DNA of 41,238 bases, taken from the NCBI GenBank assembly GCA_020831635.1, contig JAFIGC010000038.1, forward strand, positions 1 through 41,238. Reading direction: 5' to 3'. Below are positions 17,236 to 24,141 of this stretch, one piece after another. The stretch is from Verrucomicrobiota bacterium. GTDB lineage: Bacteria; Verrucomicrobiota; Kiritimatiellia; SS1-B-03-39; UBA6053. The position numbers and the translations under genes were made by a program. Positions within the stretch are counted from its first letter, which is position 1; each line of letters begins with the position of its first letter. Under the pieces are notes generated by a model, which saw only the letters and a list, made by a program, of their open reading frames with translations, was not told the DNA's origin and ran no database searches.

Positions 17236-19092
17236 TTACTCCATCATCAGCTTTACCCCGTCGAAACGCAGGACCCGCTCTCCGATGCGCACCTCTTGAT
17301 CTTCCTGAACGATTTCCGGCGCGTCCCCTTTTTGCAGGGTCATGACATAGCCGTCGACCCCGCCGATTTTCACGCGGGTGGTGCGGGTGCGGTAGCCGTC
17401 TTGGCCGGTCACTTCCTGATATTCCGTGGGCTTGATGTGCATCCAATACTCCACCTGATACCCCGCCATGGGGCCGACCATGGCCACCAGGGCCGGCACT
17501 CCGGCGCGTCCACTGAAATCCACCGCCATCGAGGTGGGCTGGGTGCTGGTGACCGAAGTGTCCAGATTGAAGTTGTTGACCTTGTCGGTGTAGGTGATGG
17601 CGCTGATGACCCCGGAGCCATCCGGCAGAAGCTCCTCATGAATCGGGAAGGAGCCGTAGAACATGCCCGGGAACCGGTAGCGGGCAAATTGACCGTGCCA
17701 GTCCAGGCCCTTGCCGATCACATAAACGGAGCCGCCAGAGGCCATGCCTCGTCCATTTTGATGGGTCCCGAGCAGGGCGGTGACCACGATATCGTCTCCG
17801 GTGCCGGACCAGCCGTTGCGGAAGATATAGTAGCCCGCGCCTTTGTCCCGCATCACGTTCGGAAAGAGGTCGGGCTGTTCGGCGGGATTGACCGCCTCCA
17901 CGTCGAAGGGCCAGTGGGCCAGGGAATAAATCGCGGTGTGGGGGTACTCAATCACATCGTAGGTTTTTTCGCCGGGTTCAATTTGGTTGTCGTACACCCA
18001 TTTGAGGGCGGGAAGGTATTCCTCCGGGGTCACCCCGAAACCGTAGGCGAAATCGCCGTTCATGGACAGCATGCCGCCGCGCGGAAAATCGCGTCCGTAC
18101 ATGCCCCGCTGGGCGTTAGTGAATTTCCCATCGGGATGCACGGCAAACTCATAGATCCATTTGGCGGCCAGCCATCGGGCATTGTCGTATCCGGAGACCA
18201 GGTCCACCCCGGCGGCGATGCGGGCGGCGGACAGGAAGGGAAGAATGCCGAAATTTGAGCTGATGCGCCCGCAGTGGTGTCCCTCGAAATAATATCCCCG
18301 GTCGCCGTAGCCCTCCGCGATTTCGGCGCGAACCTGACGGAACACGCTTTCGATCAAGGGCTCCAATTTTTCGGCGTCCACCCCGTCGTCTCCCCGAATG
18401 GCCAACAGCCCGATGCCCACGCCGCCCACGGCGGCGCCGTAATGGTTGACAGAGGGTGCGTGCGGTCCCCTGCGGGCAATGGAGGTAGTGAAAGGATTGT
18501 CCATGATTGCCTTGGCCACCCGCTGACGGAATTCGGGATCCCAGCCATGATAATTCAAATCGTAGGCCAGACCCAGGGCGCCGATGGCCGGCCCGGAGCG
18601 CATGGGGCCGCCGCTGCCCGGGTTGCGGAAGCCGTAGCGGTCATCCTTGTCCTTGCGGTTTTCATCAATGATCATCTCCACCAGTTTTTCAGCGTCCATC
18701 GCGTGGATGGGGTTTCCGGTGATCTGATACAACAGCCCGTGGGCGGCCGGATGCCAAAGGGTGAAGGGTCCGTCCAAAAGTTTTTGCATGCGCGCAAGAA
18801 TCACCTTACCTTCCGGAGTTTCCGCGCGGGCCCGCAGACGTTCCACGTCCCCGGATCGGAAGACCAGCCGCGGATGCTCGTTGGCCTCCACCGGTTCCCA
18901 TCCCTCCACGGGTTGGCTCCAGTCCCGCGCCCCCTGTCCCCAACGTCCGGGTCGGTTTCGTTGCAGGGCTTTGATTTCTGGGTCAGGTCCCAAATCCAAA
19001 TCGAGAAGTTCCGGCCCCGGTTGGGCCTGGACGGTCAACAGGCTGAGAACAGAGAAACACAGGACGAAGGGAATGGGATGAAATATTTTCAT
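17236..19092 (-). CDS. Secreted heparinase II/III-like protein, first gene of the operon
   Basis: A 618-residue protein with a signal peptide ending near VQAQ. Residues 76-110 hold HPRLVFRSGDVERLRARAETPEGKVILARM, the alpha/alpha-toroid start common to all three genes here. Further family marks are VNHYGAAVGGVGIGLLAI, YYFEGHHCGRISSNFGILPFLSAARIA and a beta-sandwich-like C-terminus. The start is supported by AAAGGA seven bases upstream. The second gene begins about 90 bases after its stop (41 if the longest start is used) and the third follows closely, so one operon is likely. Probable role: breakdown of an acidic polysaccharide in the periplasm or outside the cell. No transporter or sulfatase gene lies next to it. 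Confidence 0.77.
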   Translation of the reverse strand: MKIFHPIPFVLCFSVLSLLTVQAQPGPELLDLDLGPDPEIKALQRNRPGRWGQGARDWSQPVEGWEPVEANEHPRLVFRSGDVERLRARAETPEGKVILARMQKLLDGPFTLWHPAAHGLLYQITGNPIHAMDAEKLVEMIIDENRKDKDDRYGFRNPGSGGPMRSGPAIGALGLAYDLNYHGWDPEFRQRVAKAIMDNPFTTSIARRGPHAPSVNHYGAAVGGVGIGLLAIRGDDGVDAEKLEPLIESVFRQVRAEIAEGYGDRGYYFEGHHCGRISSNFGILPFLSAARIAAGVDLVSGYDNARWLAAKWIYEFAVHPDGKFTNAQRGMYGRDFPRGGMLSMNGDFAYGFGVTPEEYLPALKWVYDNQIEPGEKTYDVIEYPHTAIYSLAHWPFDVEAVNPAEQPDLFPNVMRDKGAGYYIFRNGWSGTGDDIVVTALLGTHQNGRGMASGGSVYVIGKGLDWHGQFARYRFPGMFYGSFPIHEELLPDGSGVISAITYTDKVNNFNLDTSVTSTQPTSMAVDFSGRAGVPALVAMVGPMAGYQVEYWMHIKPTEYQEVTGQDGYRTRTTRVKIGGVDGYVMTLQKGDAPEIVQEDQEVRIGERVLRFDGVKLMME

Positions 19093-19227
19093 GGGGGGTC
19101 CTTTGGGGTGGGGATGTAGTCTGAATTTACAAACTTAAGGATGTATTCGGAAATTGACAGTGGTTTTTCAACCTCATCACCGTTTTTGGGCTTCCGAAAG
19201 ACTTTGGAAAGCTGAGAATACTATCGA

Positions 19228-19275
19228 ATCTTGATTCCGTACTCCAAACGAGTTGCAAAACAAGCTTCCGTACTC
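19228..19275. repeat. Degenerate REP-like palindrome
   Basis: The stretch carries CTTGATTCCGTACTCC, an ACGAGTTGC tail and AAGCTTCCGTACTC. It matches the REP-like clusters at 8058, 22616 and 23324, but with T for C changes (CCGTACTCC instead of CCGCACTCC) and without the intact stem. It sits in the 322-base gap between the heparinase operon and fic. Confidence 0.6.
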
Positions 19276-19317
19276 TGGGTTCCGACAACAGACGTTGGAC
19301 CACCTTGACGTTTTTGG

Positions 19318-19384
19318 CATTTTCCGAGCGCAAGACGTGAAAAAATGATTTGCGACGGTTTGAAACCCATGGTTTTGCTTGACG
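19318..19384. repeat. Element shared with the leader of the 127-aa gene (copy 1)
   Basis: From TTTTCCGAGCG to ATGGTTTTGCTTGA this stretch aligns with 23663-23728 (TTTTCCGAGTG to ATGGTTTGGCTTGA). The shared core reads GACGGT-GAAAC-CATGGTTT. In both places a small stem-loop lies in the first half (here CGCAA 19329-19333 with TTGCG 19350-19354). Both copies end 30-31 bases before an ATG, so it may be a shared promoter-bearing element rather than a neutral repeat. Confidence 0.55.
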
Positions 19385-19402
19385 CATCACTTGACTTATA
19401 GT
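19375..19402 (+). promoter_or_regulatory. Possible promoter of fic
   Basis: TTGCTT (19375-19380) and TATAGT (19397-19402) are 16 bases apart and end 12 bases before the fic ATG. A start of transcription about seven bases further would leave only a handful of leader bases, which agrees with the absence of a Shine-Dalgarno sequence. Weak evidence. Confidence 0.3.
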
Positions 19403-19414
19403 TGACTGATTTTC

Positions 19415-20416
19415 ATGTCCTACGAACCACGATTTACGATCACGCCCGCCTTGCTTTCAATGGTGGAGGAGATTGCGGCACTTAGAGAGCGAATTCAGGG
19501 TGCGACTGTGGCTGTTTCCTGGGTACCTGCTCTGCAAAAAGACACGCGTACCCGGAACGGCCACGCCTCCACGGCCATCGAAGGCAATCCTTTGACGCTC
19601 GAACAAGTGCGCGCCCTGGAAGAGGGGCGGGAACTCGTTGCCTCCGGACAAAGATATCAGCGCGAAGTGACCAACTACTTTGCCGGTTTGCGCTATGTGG
19701 AAAAGAATGCCGGATTGAAAAAAGTCCGCCACGAGCATTTGTTCGAGTTGCATCGCCTCATGGCGGATACAGTGATGGACCAGGGCACCGCAGGTGCCTA
19801 TCGCAGGATCTCCGTGCGAGTGGGCGGGCATGTTCCTCCACACCCTGACGATGTTTCTCCGTTAATGCACGAGTTGCTCGACTGGTGGAATACACGGGCT
19901 GCGGACCTTTCCCCGGTACTGAGTTCCGCCATTTTGCATTATCGCTTCGAAGACATCCACCCGTTTGCGGACGGAAATGGCCGGACGGGCCGGGCACTGG
20001 CATTGTGGGAACTGTATCGGCGTGGTTTCGATTCCCATCATATTTTCTCCGTGGATGAATACTACTGGGAGAATCGCCCTGCCTATTATGCGGCTCTGGC
20101 TCAAGTGAGAACCGGGGGTGAAGACCTAAGCCAATGGCTGGAATACTCCGCCAATGGGCTGCGGGAAATCCTGAAGCGGGTCTGGAAGCGGGTGTTGCGC
20201 TTTCAGAGCGCCCACGGAGAGAAGATTGTGCTGACCCCCAAGCAGGAGCATCTCCTGGGCTTGATGGCGGATCACGGCAGTCTTGCCCCTTTTGAGATCC
20301 GGGAGTTGCTGGATGTGTCGAAGCAGGGGGCAATGAATGTCCTCAATCCTTTGATTGATGCCGGGTTGATTGAAAAACGCGGCAACGCCAAGACTGGAAA
20401 ATATTTTCTCACTTAA
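19415..20416 (+). CDS. Fic domain protein with N-terminal inhibitory motif
   Basis: A 333-residue protein of the class with the autoinhibitory helix before the Fic fold. The catalytic loop HPFADGNGRTGR (182-193) is intact, with His182 and the Asp/Gly/Asn phosphate-binding residues. Fic enzymes usually transfer AMP to a hydroxyl group of a target protein. STAIEGN (52-58) fits the inhibitory [S/T]xxxE[G/N] motif whose Glu (here Glu56) blocks ATP binding. Residues 270-333 form a winged-helix-like C-terminus (LTPKQEHLLGLMADHG, then DVSKQGAMNVLNPLIDAGLIEKRG), common in stand-alone Fic proteins and suggestive of DNA binding or self-regulation. No separate antitoxin gene is seen, as expected for this class. 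Confidence 0.94.
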   Translation: MSYEPRFTITPALLSMVEEIAALRERIQGATVAVSWVPALQKDTRTRNGHASTAIEGNPLTLEQVRALEEGRELVASGQRYQREVTNYFAGLRYVEKNAGLKKVRHEHLFELHRLMADTVMDQGTAGAYRRISVRVGGHVPPHPDDVSPLMHELLDWWNTRAADLSPVLSSAILHYRFEDIHPFADGNGRTGRALALWELYRRGFDSHHIFSVDEYYWENRPAYYAALAQVRTGGEDLSQWLEYSANGLREILKRVWKRVLRFQSAHGEKIVLTPKQEHLLGLMADHGSLAPFEIRELLDVSKQGAMNVLNPLIDAGLIEKRGNAKTGKYFLT

Positions 20417-20446
20417 AAAATATACCACTGAAAACACTGAGTTACA

Positions 20447-20498
20447 CCTGAATCCGTGAGATTGTGCGGATTCAAAGCAAAGATCTCACGGATTCAGG
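20447..20498. repeat. Perfect 16-bp inverted repeat downstream of fic
   Basis: CCTGAATCCGTGAGAT (20447-20462) and its exact reverse complement (20483-20498) flank a 20-base loop. It starts 31 bases after the fic stop. No T-run follows on either strand, so it is not a standard intrinsic terminator. It directly abuts a partial copy of the ACCACTGA-AACACTGA repeat known from 4664-4985. Confidence 0.75.
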
Positions 20499-20533
20499 AA
20501 ATAGACCATGCGTCCAAAAATATAAAAAAGAGA

Positions 20534-20890
20534 CCTGCGGATGTCTAGACACGGCCTGCGGATGCTCCGGAACACAAAGACAACCCCCTTCTCTCGAAAT
20601 CCCAAGGATTTTTTGAAGACCACCGTGCCCTTGTGCTACCCTTTACACACAAATCGGTCTGAACTTGATTTCATATGGATACCGGCTGGTTATCGCGCAT
20701 TTCCAACCCCAAAGGGGTTTCGGATACCAGAAACGCCATTGCAATCCTTCGCTTTCTTGGCGACCTTCTGTTCAAAAATACGGAGGATTGGAACAGAAGC
20801 ACGCAAAGGAAGCAAAGGTACCGCAACCGCCATTCCCCTCTGCTCTCTCTGCGGCAAGGTGACTGAGGCCTGGATCGGAACATCCGCAGG
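20534..20890. repeat. 336-357-base segment bounded by inverted CCTGCGGATG ends
   Basis: CCTGCGGATG occurs at 20534-20543 and 20555-20564, and its reverse complement at 20881-20890. The inner copy pairs with the right end over 15 bases with one mismatch (CCTGCGGATG-C/T-TCCG). The interior contains an inverted copy (about 20745-20818) of the TTCTGTTC/GAACAGAA repeat from 10990-11097 and no credible gene. It looks like a non-coding mobile or composite repeat. No target-site duplication could be found. Confidence 0.45.
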
Positions 20891-20911
20891 CTATAAAATA
20901 TACAAAAAAGT

Positions 20912-20939
20912 TTGTTGTTTAGAAAAAAAATTGTATCAT
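20912..20939 (+). promoter_or_regulatory. Possible promoter of the sigma-54 activator gene
   Basis: TTGTTG (20912-20917), a 16-base A-rich spacer and TATCAT (20934-20939) precede the ATG at 20946 by only six bases. If used, transcription would begin at or next to the start codon, giving a leaderless or nearly leaderless message. No Shine-Dalgarno sequence is present. Confidence 0.4.
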
Positions 20940-20945
20940 GTCGTC

Positions 20946-22538
20946 ATGAAACAAATATTGATCTCATGGATTGGGCATACGGATCTGCGGGCGTTTGCGG
21001 TTGGGCAAGCACCGGAAATGCGCAAACGCATCTCGGAATTGGTTCGGGGTGACCTCAAGGCACCGGAGGACGGCAAGGGACCTTTGAACTCCATGCTGGG
21101 GGCGCGGTCGTTTGATCAGGTGCATCTGCTCGCGGATATTCCCGGCGATATTGCCGGGGAGGTGGTGGACTGGCTGGACGTGTCCGCCGAATTGCATGAG
21201 GTTCGGGTGCATATTCCCACCGACTACCGGGAAATCTTCGAAACCAGTGACCGGGTAATGGCGGAGATTGTGAAGGGGCAGGGGGCTGATCCCTACGCGC
21301 TGAGCTATCTCTTGAGTCCCGGCACCCCCACCATGGCCGCGGTTTGGGTGTTGCTGGGAAAGACCAAATACCCCGGACGTTTTTATCAGACCTGGCAGGG
21401 CAAGGCCACGGAGACGGAGATTCCTTTTGATTTGACTCTGGACGTGGTTCCGGGCCTCTTGCGCGAAGCGGACCGCTATTTTCAACATCTGGCCGGACGC
21501 GGGCCTCGGGAATTGCAGGGGTTTGAGCAAATCGTGGGCGACAGTCCGGCCATTCGCATGGCGGCGGGACGCGCGAAAAAGGCGGCCATGCGGGATGTGC
21601 CCGTTTTGCTCACCGGAGAAAGCGGCACCGGCAAGGAAATGTTCGCCCACGCCATCCACGCCGCCAGTCATCGGCGCGGCAAACCGTTTCTGGCCATCAA
21701 CTGCGCCGCCCTGCCCAAACAACTGTTGGAATCCGAGTTGTTCGGCCACGTCAAAGGCGCGTTTACCGGGGCGGATAAATCGCGCGATGGCGCCTTTAAG
21801 CGGGCCGATGGTGGCACCCTGTTTCTGGACGAAGTGGGGGAATGCGATCCGCAAATTCAGGCCAAGCTCTTGCGGGTGTTGCAACCTCCGCCCGGCGAAG
21901 CCCCGTCCATACGTGAATTCACCCCCGTGGGCGCGTCCACGGTGATTCGATCCAATGTCCGCGTCCTCGCGGCCACCAACCGCAGTCTGGTCGAACGCAT
22001 CCGCGAAAGGCAATTCCGGGAGGACCTTTATTATCGCCTGGCGGTCATCACCCTCAAGCTCCCCGCCCTCCGTGACCGCGAAAACGACGCCGTGCGCATC
22101 GCCGAATCCCTGCTGGATCGCATCAACCTGGACTTTGCCCGTCAGGAGCCCGGCTACAAGCACAAAAAACTTTCTATACATGCAAAATATTTTGTGAAAA
22201 CTTACACTTGGCCGGGAAACGTGCGGGAATTGTACAACACCCTTTTGCAGGCGGCGGTGATGGCGGAAGGCGAGGAATTGCAGGTGGAAGACCTGCACGC
22301 GGCCGTGCCCGAATCCGTGCGCGATTCCGAAGCGAAAGCGGACCTGCTGGCCCGTCCATTGGGAGAGGGATTTGTATTGGATGAGCTGTTGGCCTCGGTG
22401 CAAACCCACTATCTCGCCCGGGCCATGCGAGAGGCCAACGGGGTCAAAACCCGCGCCGCCGATCTCCTCGGCTACCGCAACTACCAAACCCTCGACGCCC
22501 AGTTGCGGCGCTTGAATGTGGAGTGGGAAAGCGAATGA
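20946..22538 (+). CDS. Sigma-54-dependent activator with RtcR/CARF-like N-terminal sensor
   Basis: The 530-residue protein has three parts. Residues 1-185 form a sensor region; [22 protein letters not shown] (123-144) sits where E. coli RtcR has TTGTHVAQICWFLLAEARY, the nucleotide-binding loop of its CARF domain. The AAA+ domain (about 193-440) has Walker A GESGTGKE (224-231), the sigma-54 contact loop GAFTGA (271-276) and Walker [10 protein letters not shown] (291-299). A Fis-type helix-turn-helix lies at about 483-527. RtcR-type proteins activate RNA-repair genes on binding linear or cyclic oligonucleotides, but the sensor here is divergent and no rtcB or rtcA is in the window. The start [15 protein letters not shown] is chosen because upstream codons only translate repeats. 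A matching -24/-12 promoter follows directly downstream. Confidence 0.88.
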   Translation: MKQILISWIGHTDLRAFAVGQAPEMRKRISELVRGDLKAPEDGKGPLNSMLGARSFDQVHLLADIPGDIAGEVVDWLDVSAELHEVRVHIPTDYREIFETSDRVMAEIVKGQGADPYALSYLLSPGTPTMAAVWVLLGKTKYPGRFYQTWQGKATETEIPFDLTLDVVPGLLREADRYFQHLAGRGPRELQGFEQIVGDSPAIRMAAGRAKKAAMRDVPVLLTGESGTGKEMFAHAIHAASHRRGKPFLAINCAALPKQLLESELFGHVKGAFTGADKSRDGAFKRADGGTLFLDEVGECDPQIQAKLLRVLQPPPGEAPSIREFTPVGASTVIRSNVRVLAATNRSLVERIRERQFREDLYYRLAVITLKLPALRDRENDAVRIAESLLDRINLDFARQEPGYKHKKLSIHAKYFVKTYTWPGNVRELYNTLLQAAVMAEGEELQVEDLHAAVPESVRDSEAKADLLARPLGEGFVLDELLASVQTHYLARAMREANGVKTRAADLLGYRNYQTLDAQLRRLNVEWESE

Positions 22539-22571
22539 ATTTTTCGAAAATTTCTTCACCCTATCAAAATC

Positions 22572-22587
22572 TGGCATGAGGCTTGCA
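22572..22587 (+). promoter_or_regulatory. Sigma-54 (-24/-12) promoter
   Basis: TGGCATG-AGGC-TTGCA matches the sigma-54 consensus TGGCACG-N4-TTGCW with one mismatch. The invariant GG (22573-22574) and GC (22585-22586) have the required spacing. It lies 34 bases after the stop of the sigma-54 activator gene, and transcription would start near 22597 and run into a REP-like cluster and then the RAYT gene. The palindrome TTTTCGAAAA at 22541-22550 is a possible nearby activator site, though unusually close. Confidence 0.82.
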
Positions 22588-22615
22588 TAGGCCCCCGGGT
22601 ATGTGCAATTATGAA

Positions 22616-22760
22616 ATTTGGAGTGCGGAAGCTTGCTTCCGCTTTCGAACAGGAAGCTTGCTTCCGTCGACATGGCATGTGTATACGCCCCGCAAAGCAA
22701 GCTTTGCCGCCCCAAAGCGGAAGCAAGCTTCCGCACTCCACACGAGTTGCAACACGATTT
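22616..22760. repeat. REP-like palindrome cluster II (5' of RAYT)
   Basis: The cluster reads GGAGTGCGGAAGCTTGCTTC, CGCTTTCGAA, then GGAAGCTTGCTTCC, a spacer, GCAAAGCAAGCTTTGC, then GCGGAAGCAAGCTTCCGC and ACTCC with an ACGAGTTGCAACACGATTT tail. The outer parts are inverted copies of each other. It has the same order of parts as cluster III downstream of the transposase, which makes the pair resemble the REP doublets mobilised by RAYT enzymes. Confidence 0.88.
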
Positions 22761-22780
22761 ACCATGCAAAGGAGAACCTC

Positions 22781-23314
22781 ATGATTGAAACCGACTGGCA
22801 TCACGCGCCATTGCATCGTTTTGTCCCTGGGGCGGTTCATATGATTACCGCCGGGACACTGGACAAGAAACATCTTTTTCATGATGCGTCACGATTGAAT
22901 CTTATGCAGGATCTCCTTTTGGATCGTATGCGGGAATTGGAATGGCTTCCACACGCGTGGGCCTGCTTTTCCAATCACTATCACCTCATCGCCAAAATTC
23001 CGGAAGGTGGAGGACTGAAACCCTTTGTGCAGGGATTCCACAGCAAATTGGCAATCGCGCTGAACAAACTGGACGGGGTGTCCGGTCGTAAGGTGATGCA
23101 TCAGTATTGGGATCGGTGCATTACGTTTGACAACAGCTACTACGCGCGTCTCAATTACGTGATGCATAATCCGGTGAAGCATGGATTGGTCGAAGATGCC
23201 AGGCTTTACCCCTATTGTTCCATCAACTGGTTTCAGGATCTGCATGATTCCGCTTACCAACGGAAAGTCGCGTCTTTTAAATTCGACACCGTGGAGGAGC
23301 CCGATGATTTTTAG
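22781..23314 (+). CDS. REP-associated tyrosine transposase (RAYT, Y1/TnpA_REP family)
   Basis: A 177-residue single-strand DNA endonuclease-like protein of the Y1 transposase family, which nicks and rejoins REP palindromes. The metal-binding HUH-type motif is NHYHLI (His66 and His68). The likely nucleophile is Tyr126 in LNYVMHNPVKHGLV, aligning with Tyr115 of the E. coli protein. AGGAG seven bases before the ATG gives a strong ribosome-binding site, and the long in-frame lead upstream is only repeat sequence. It is flanked on both sides by REP-like clusters and lies downstream of the sigma-54 promoter at 22572. All key residues are present, so the protein could be active. Confidence 0.93.
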   Translation: MIETDWHHAPLHRFVPGAVHMITAGTLDKKHLFHDASRLNLMQDLLLDRMRELEWLPHAWACFSNHYHLIAKIPEGGGLKPFVQGFHSKLAIALNKLDGVSGRKVMHQYWDRCITFDNSYYARLNYVMHNPVKHGLVEDARLYPYCSINWFQDLHDSAYQRKVASFKFDTVEEPDDF

Positions 23315-23323
23315 GAATACGCC

Positions 23324-23456
23324 TTTGGAGTGCGGAAGCTTGCTTCCGCTTTCGAAAAGGGAAGCTTGCTTCCCGGTTAAGGCAAAGAATTGCCCCGCAA
23401 AGCAAGCTTTGCGCCCCCAAAGCGGAAGCAAGCTTCCGCACTCCATACGAATTGCA
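23324..23456. repeat. REP-like palindrome cluster III (3' of RAYT)
   Basis: The order of parts is the same as in cluster II: GGAGTGCGGAAGCTTGCTTC, CGCTTTCGAA, GGGAAGCTTGCTTCCC, spacer, GCAAAGCAAGCTTTGC, then the inverted GCGGAAGCAAGCTTCCGC with ACTCC and an ACGAATTGCA tail. It starts about ten bases after the RAYT stop. Clusters II and III are in direct orientation around the gene. Confidence 0.88.
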
Positions 23457-23518
23457 GATATGGGCGGTTTCGGCATTCTGATCACAGAAGCTGGAAATCC
23501 GAATTTTTGGAGGGGCCA

Positions 23519-23640
23519 TGAGAGTGCGGAGTGCGGAGCGATTTGAGTGCGGAATGCGGAGTGCGGATTGCGGAGTTCGGTGTTGAACCAACCACCCCGC
23601 ACTCCGAACTCCGCACTCGAAAGCCCCCTTCGCCCCGTCG
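23519..23640. repeat. Low-complexity GAGTGCGGA / TCCGCACTC repeat
   Basis: Repeated GAGTGCGGA and close variants on the left half (23520-23580) face CCGCACTCCGAACTCCGCAC on the right half (23599-23625), so the block can fold back on itself. It shares the GAGTGCGG word with the REP clusters but lacks the AAGCTTGCTTCC core. It is followed by a short direct repeat, CGATATTCG, at 23639-23658. Confidence 0.6.
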
Positions 23641-23662
23641 ATATTCGTTCGATATTCGTCGT

Positions 23663-23728
23663 TTTCCGAGTGTCGGAAGCCAGCGAAAAATCGCTTCCGA
23701 CGGTCGGAAACGCATGGTTTGGCTTGAT
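23663..23728. repeat. Element shared with the fic leader (copy 2)
   Basis: This is the counterpart of 19318-19384. Here GTCGGAAGC (23672-23680) pairs with GCTTCCGAC (23693-23701) to form a strong 9-bp stem that ends inside the conserved GACGGT core. The copy ends shortly before the ATG of the 127-aa gene at 23758. Confidence 0.55.
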
Positions 23729-23757
23729 TCTTTCCTTGAATCTTTCAAAGTGGATGG

Positions 23758-24141
23758 ATGATCAAACCCGTTGAACCTGATGACGAAATTCCCGATATCG
23801 GGGAACTGAATCTTTTCCTGCAAAACTTGGCGGATGACTTGAATCACCTGCCGGACCCGGAAATCGGGGGCTTTTCTCCTGAAATGCTGTTCCGTCTGAT
23901 GGGGACGGAGTGGAATTCGCCGGATTGTCCGCTGAAATTCGGCACGGACTTGCCATTGTCGGTGATGTCCGCCGCTCCCTTTTTCGTGACCATGCGCAGT
24001 CTTCTTCTTTATCCTTTTGAATCCTGGGGGTTGTTGGAATCGAAAATTCCAGAGGGTCATGCTGATGATTCACGCGAAAAGGTTCAATTGCGGGTGACAC
24101 CCTTTTACGATCAGTGGATTCGATTTAATCCTCTTCTTTGA
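23758..24141 (+). CDS. Uncharacterised 127-aa protein, possibly truncated
   Basis: I do not firmly recognise this protein. It is acidic at the N-terminus (EPDDEIPDIGELNLFLQNLADDL). It then has FSPEMLFRLMGTEWNSPDCPLKFGTDLPLSVMSAAPFF, which resembles the short leader segment (SPexmhxLLy.P.......D.pl..l..sPFF) found ahead of pRiA4b ORF-3-like domains. That following domain is missing, so the protein may be a truncated relative. No signal peptide or membrane segment is seen. Its last 17 bases overlap the 3' end of the convergent PD40/LamG gene. It could be co-transcribed with the RAYT from the sigma-54 promoter, although 440 bases of repeats lie between. Confidence 0.55.
   Translation: MIKPVEPDDEIPDIGELNLFLQNLADDLNHLPDPEIGGFSPEMLFRLMGTEWNSPDCPLKFGTDLPLSVMSAAPFFVTMRSLLLYPFESWGLLESKIPEGHADDSREKVQLRVTPFYDQWIRFNPLL

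Noticed and set aside
20541-20945. N-terminal extension of the sigma-54 activator
   Set aside because: The extra 135 codons translate repeat sequence; the RtcR-like sensor begins at [11 protein letters not shown], with a promoter-like pair just upstream.
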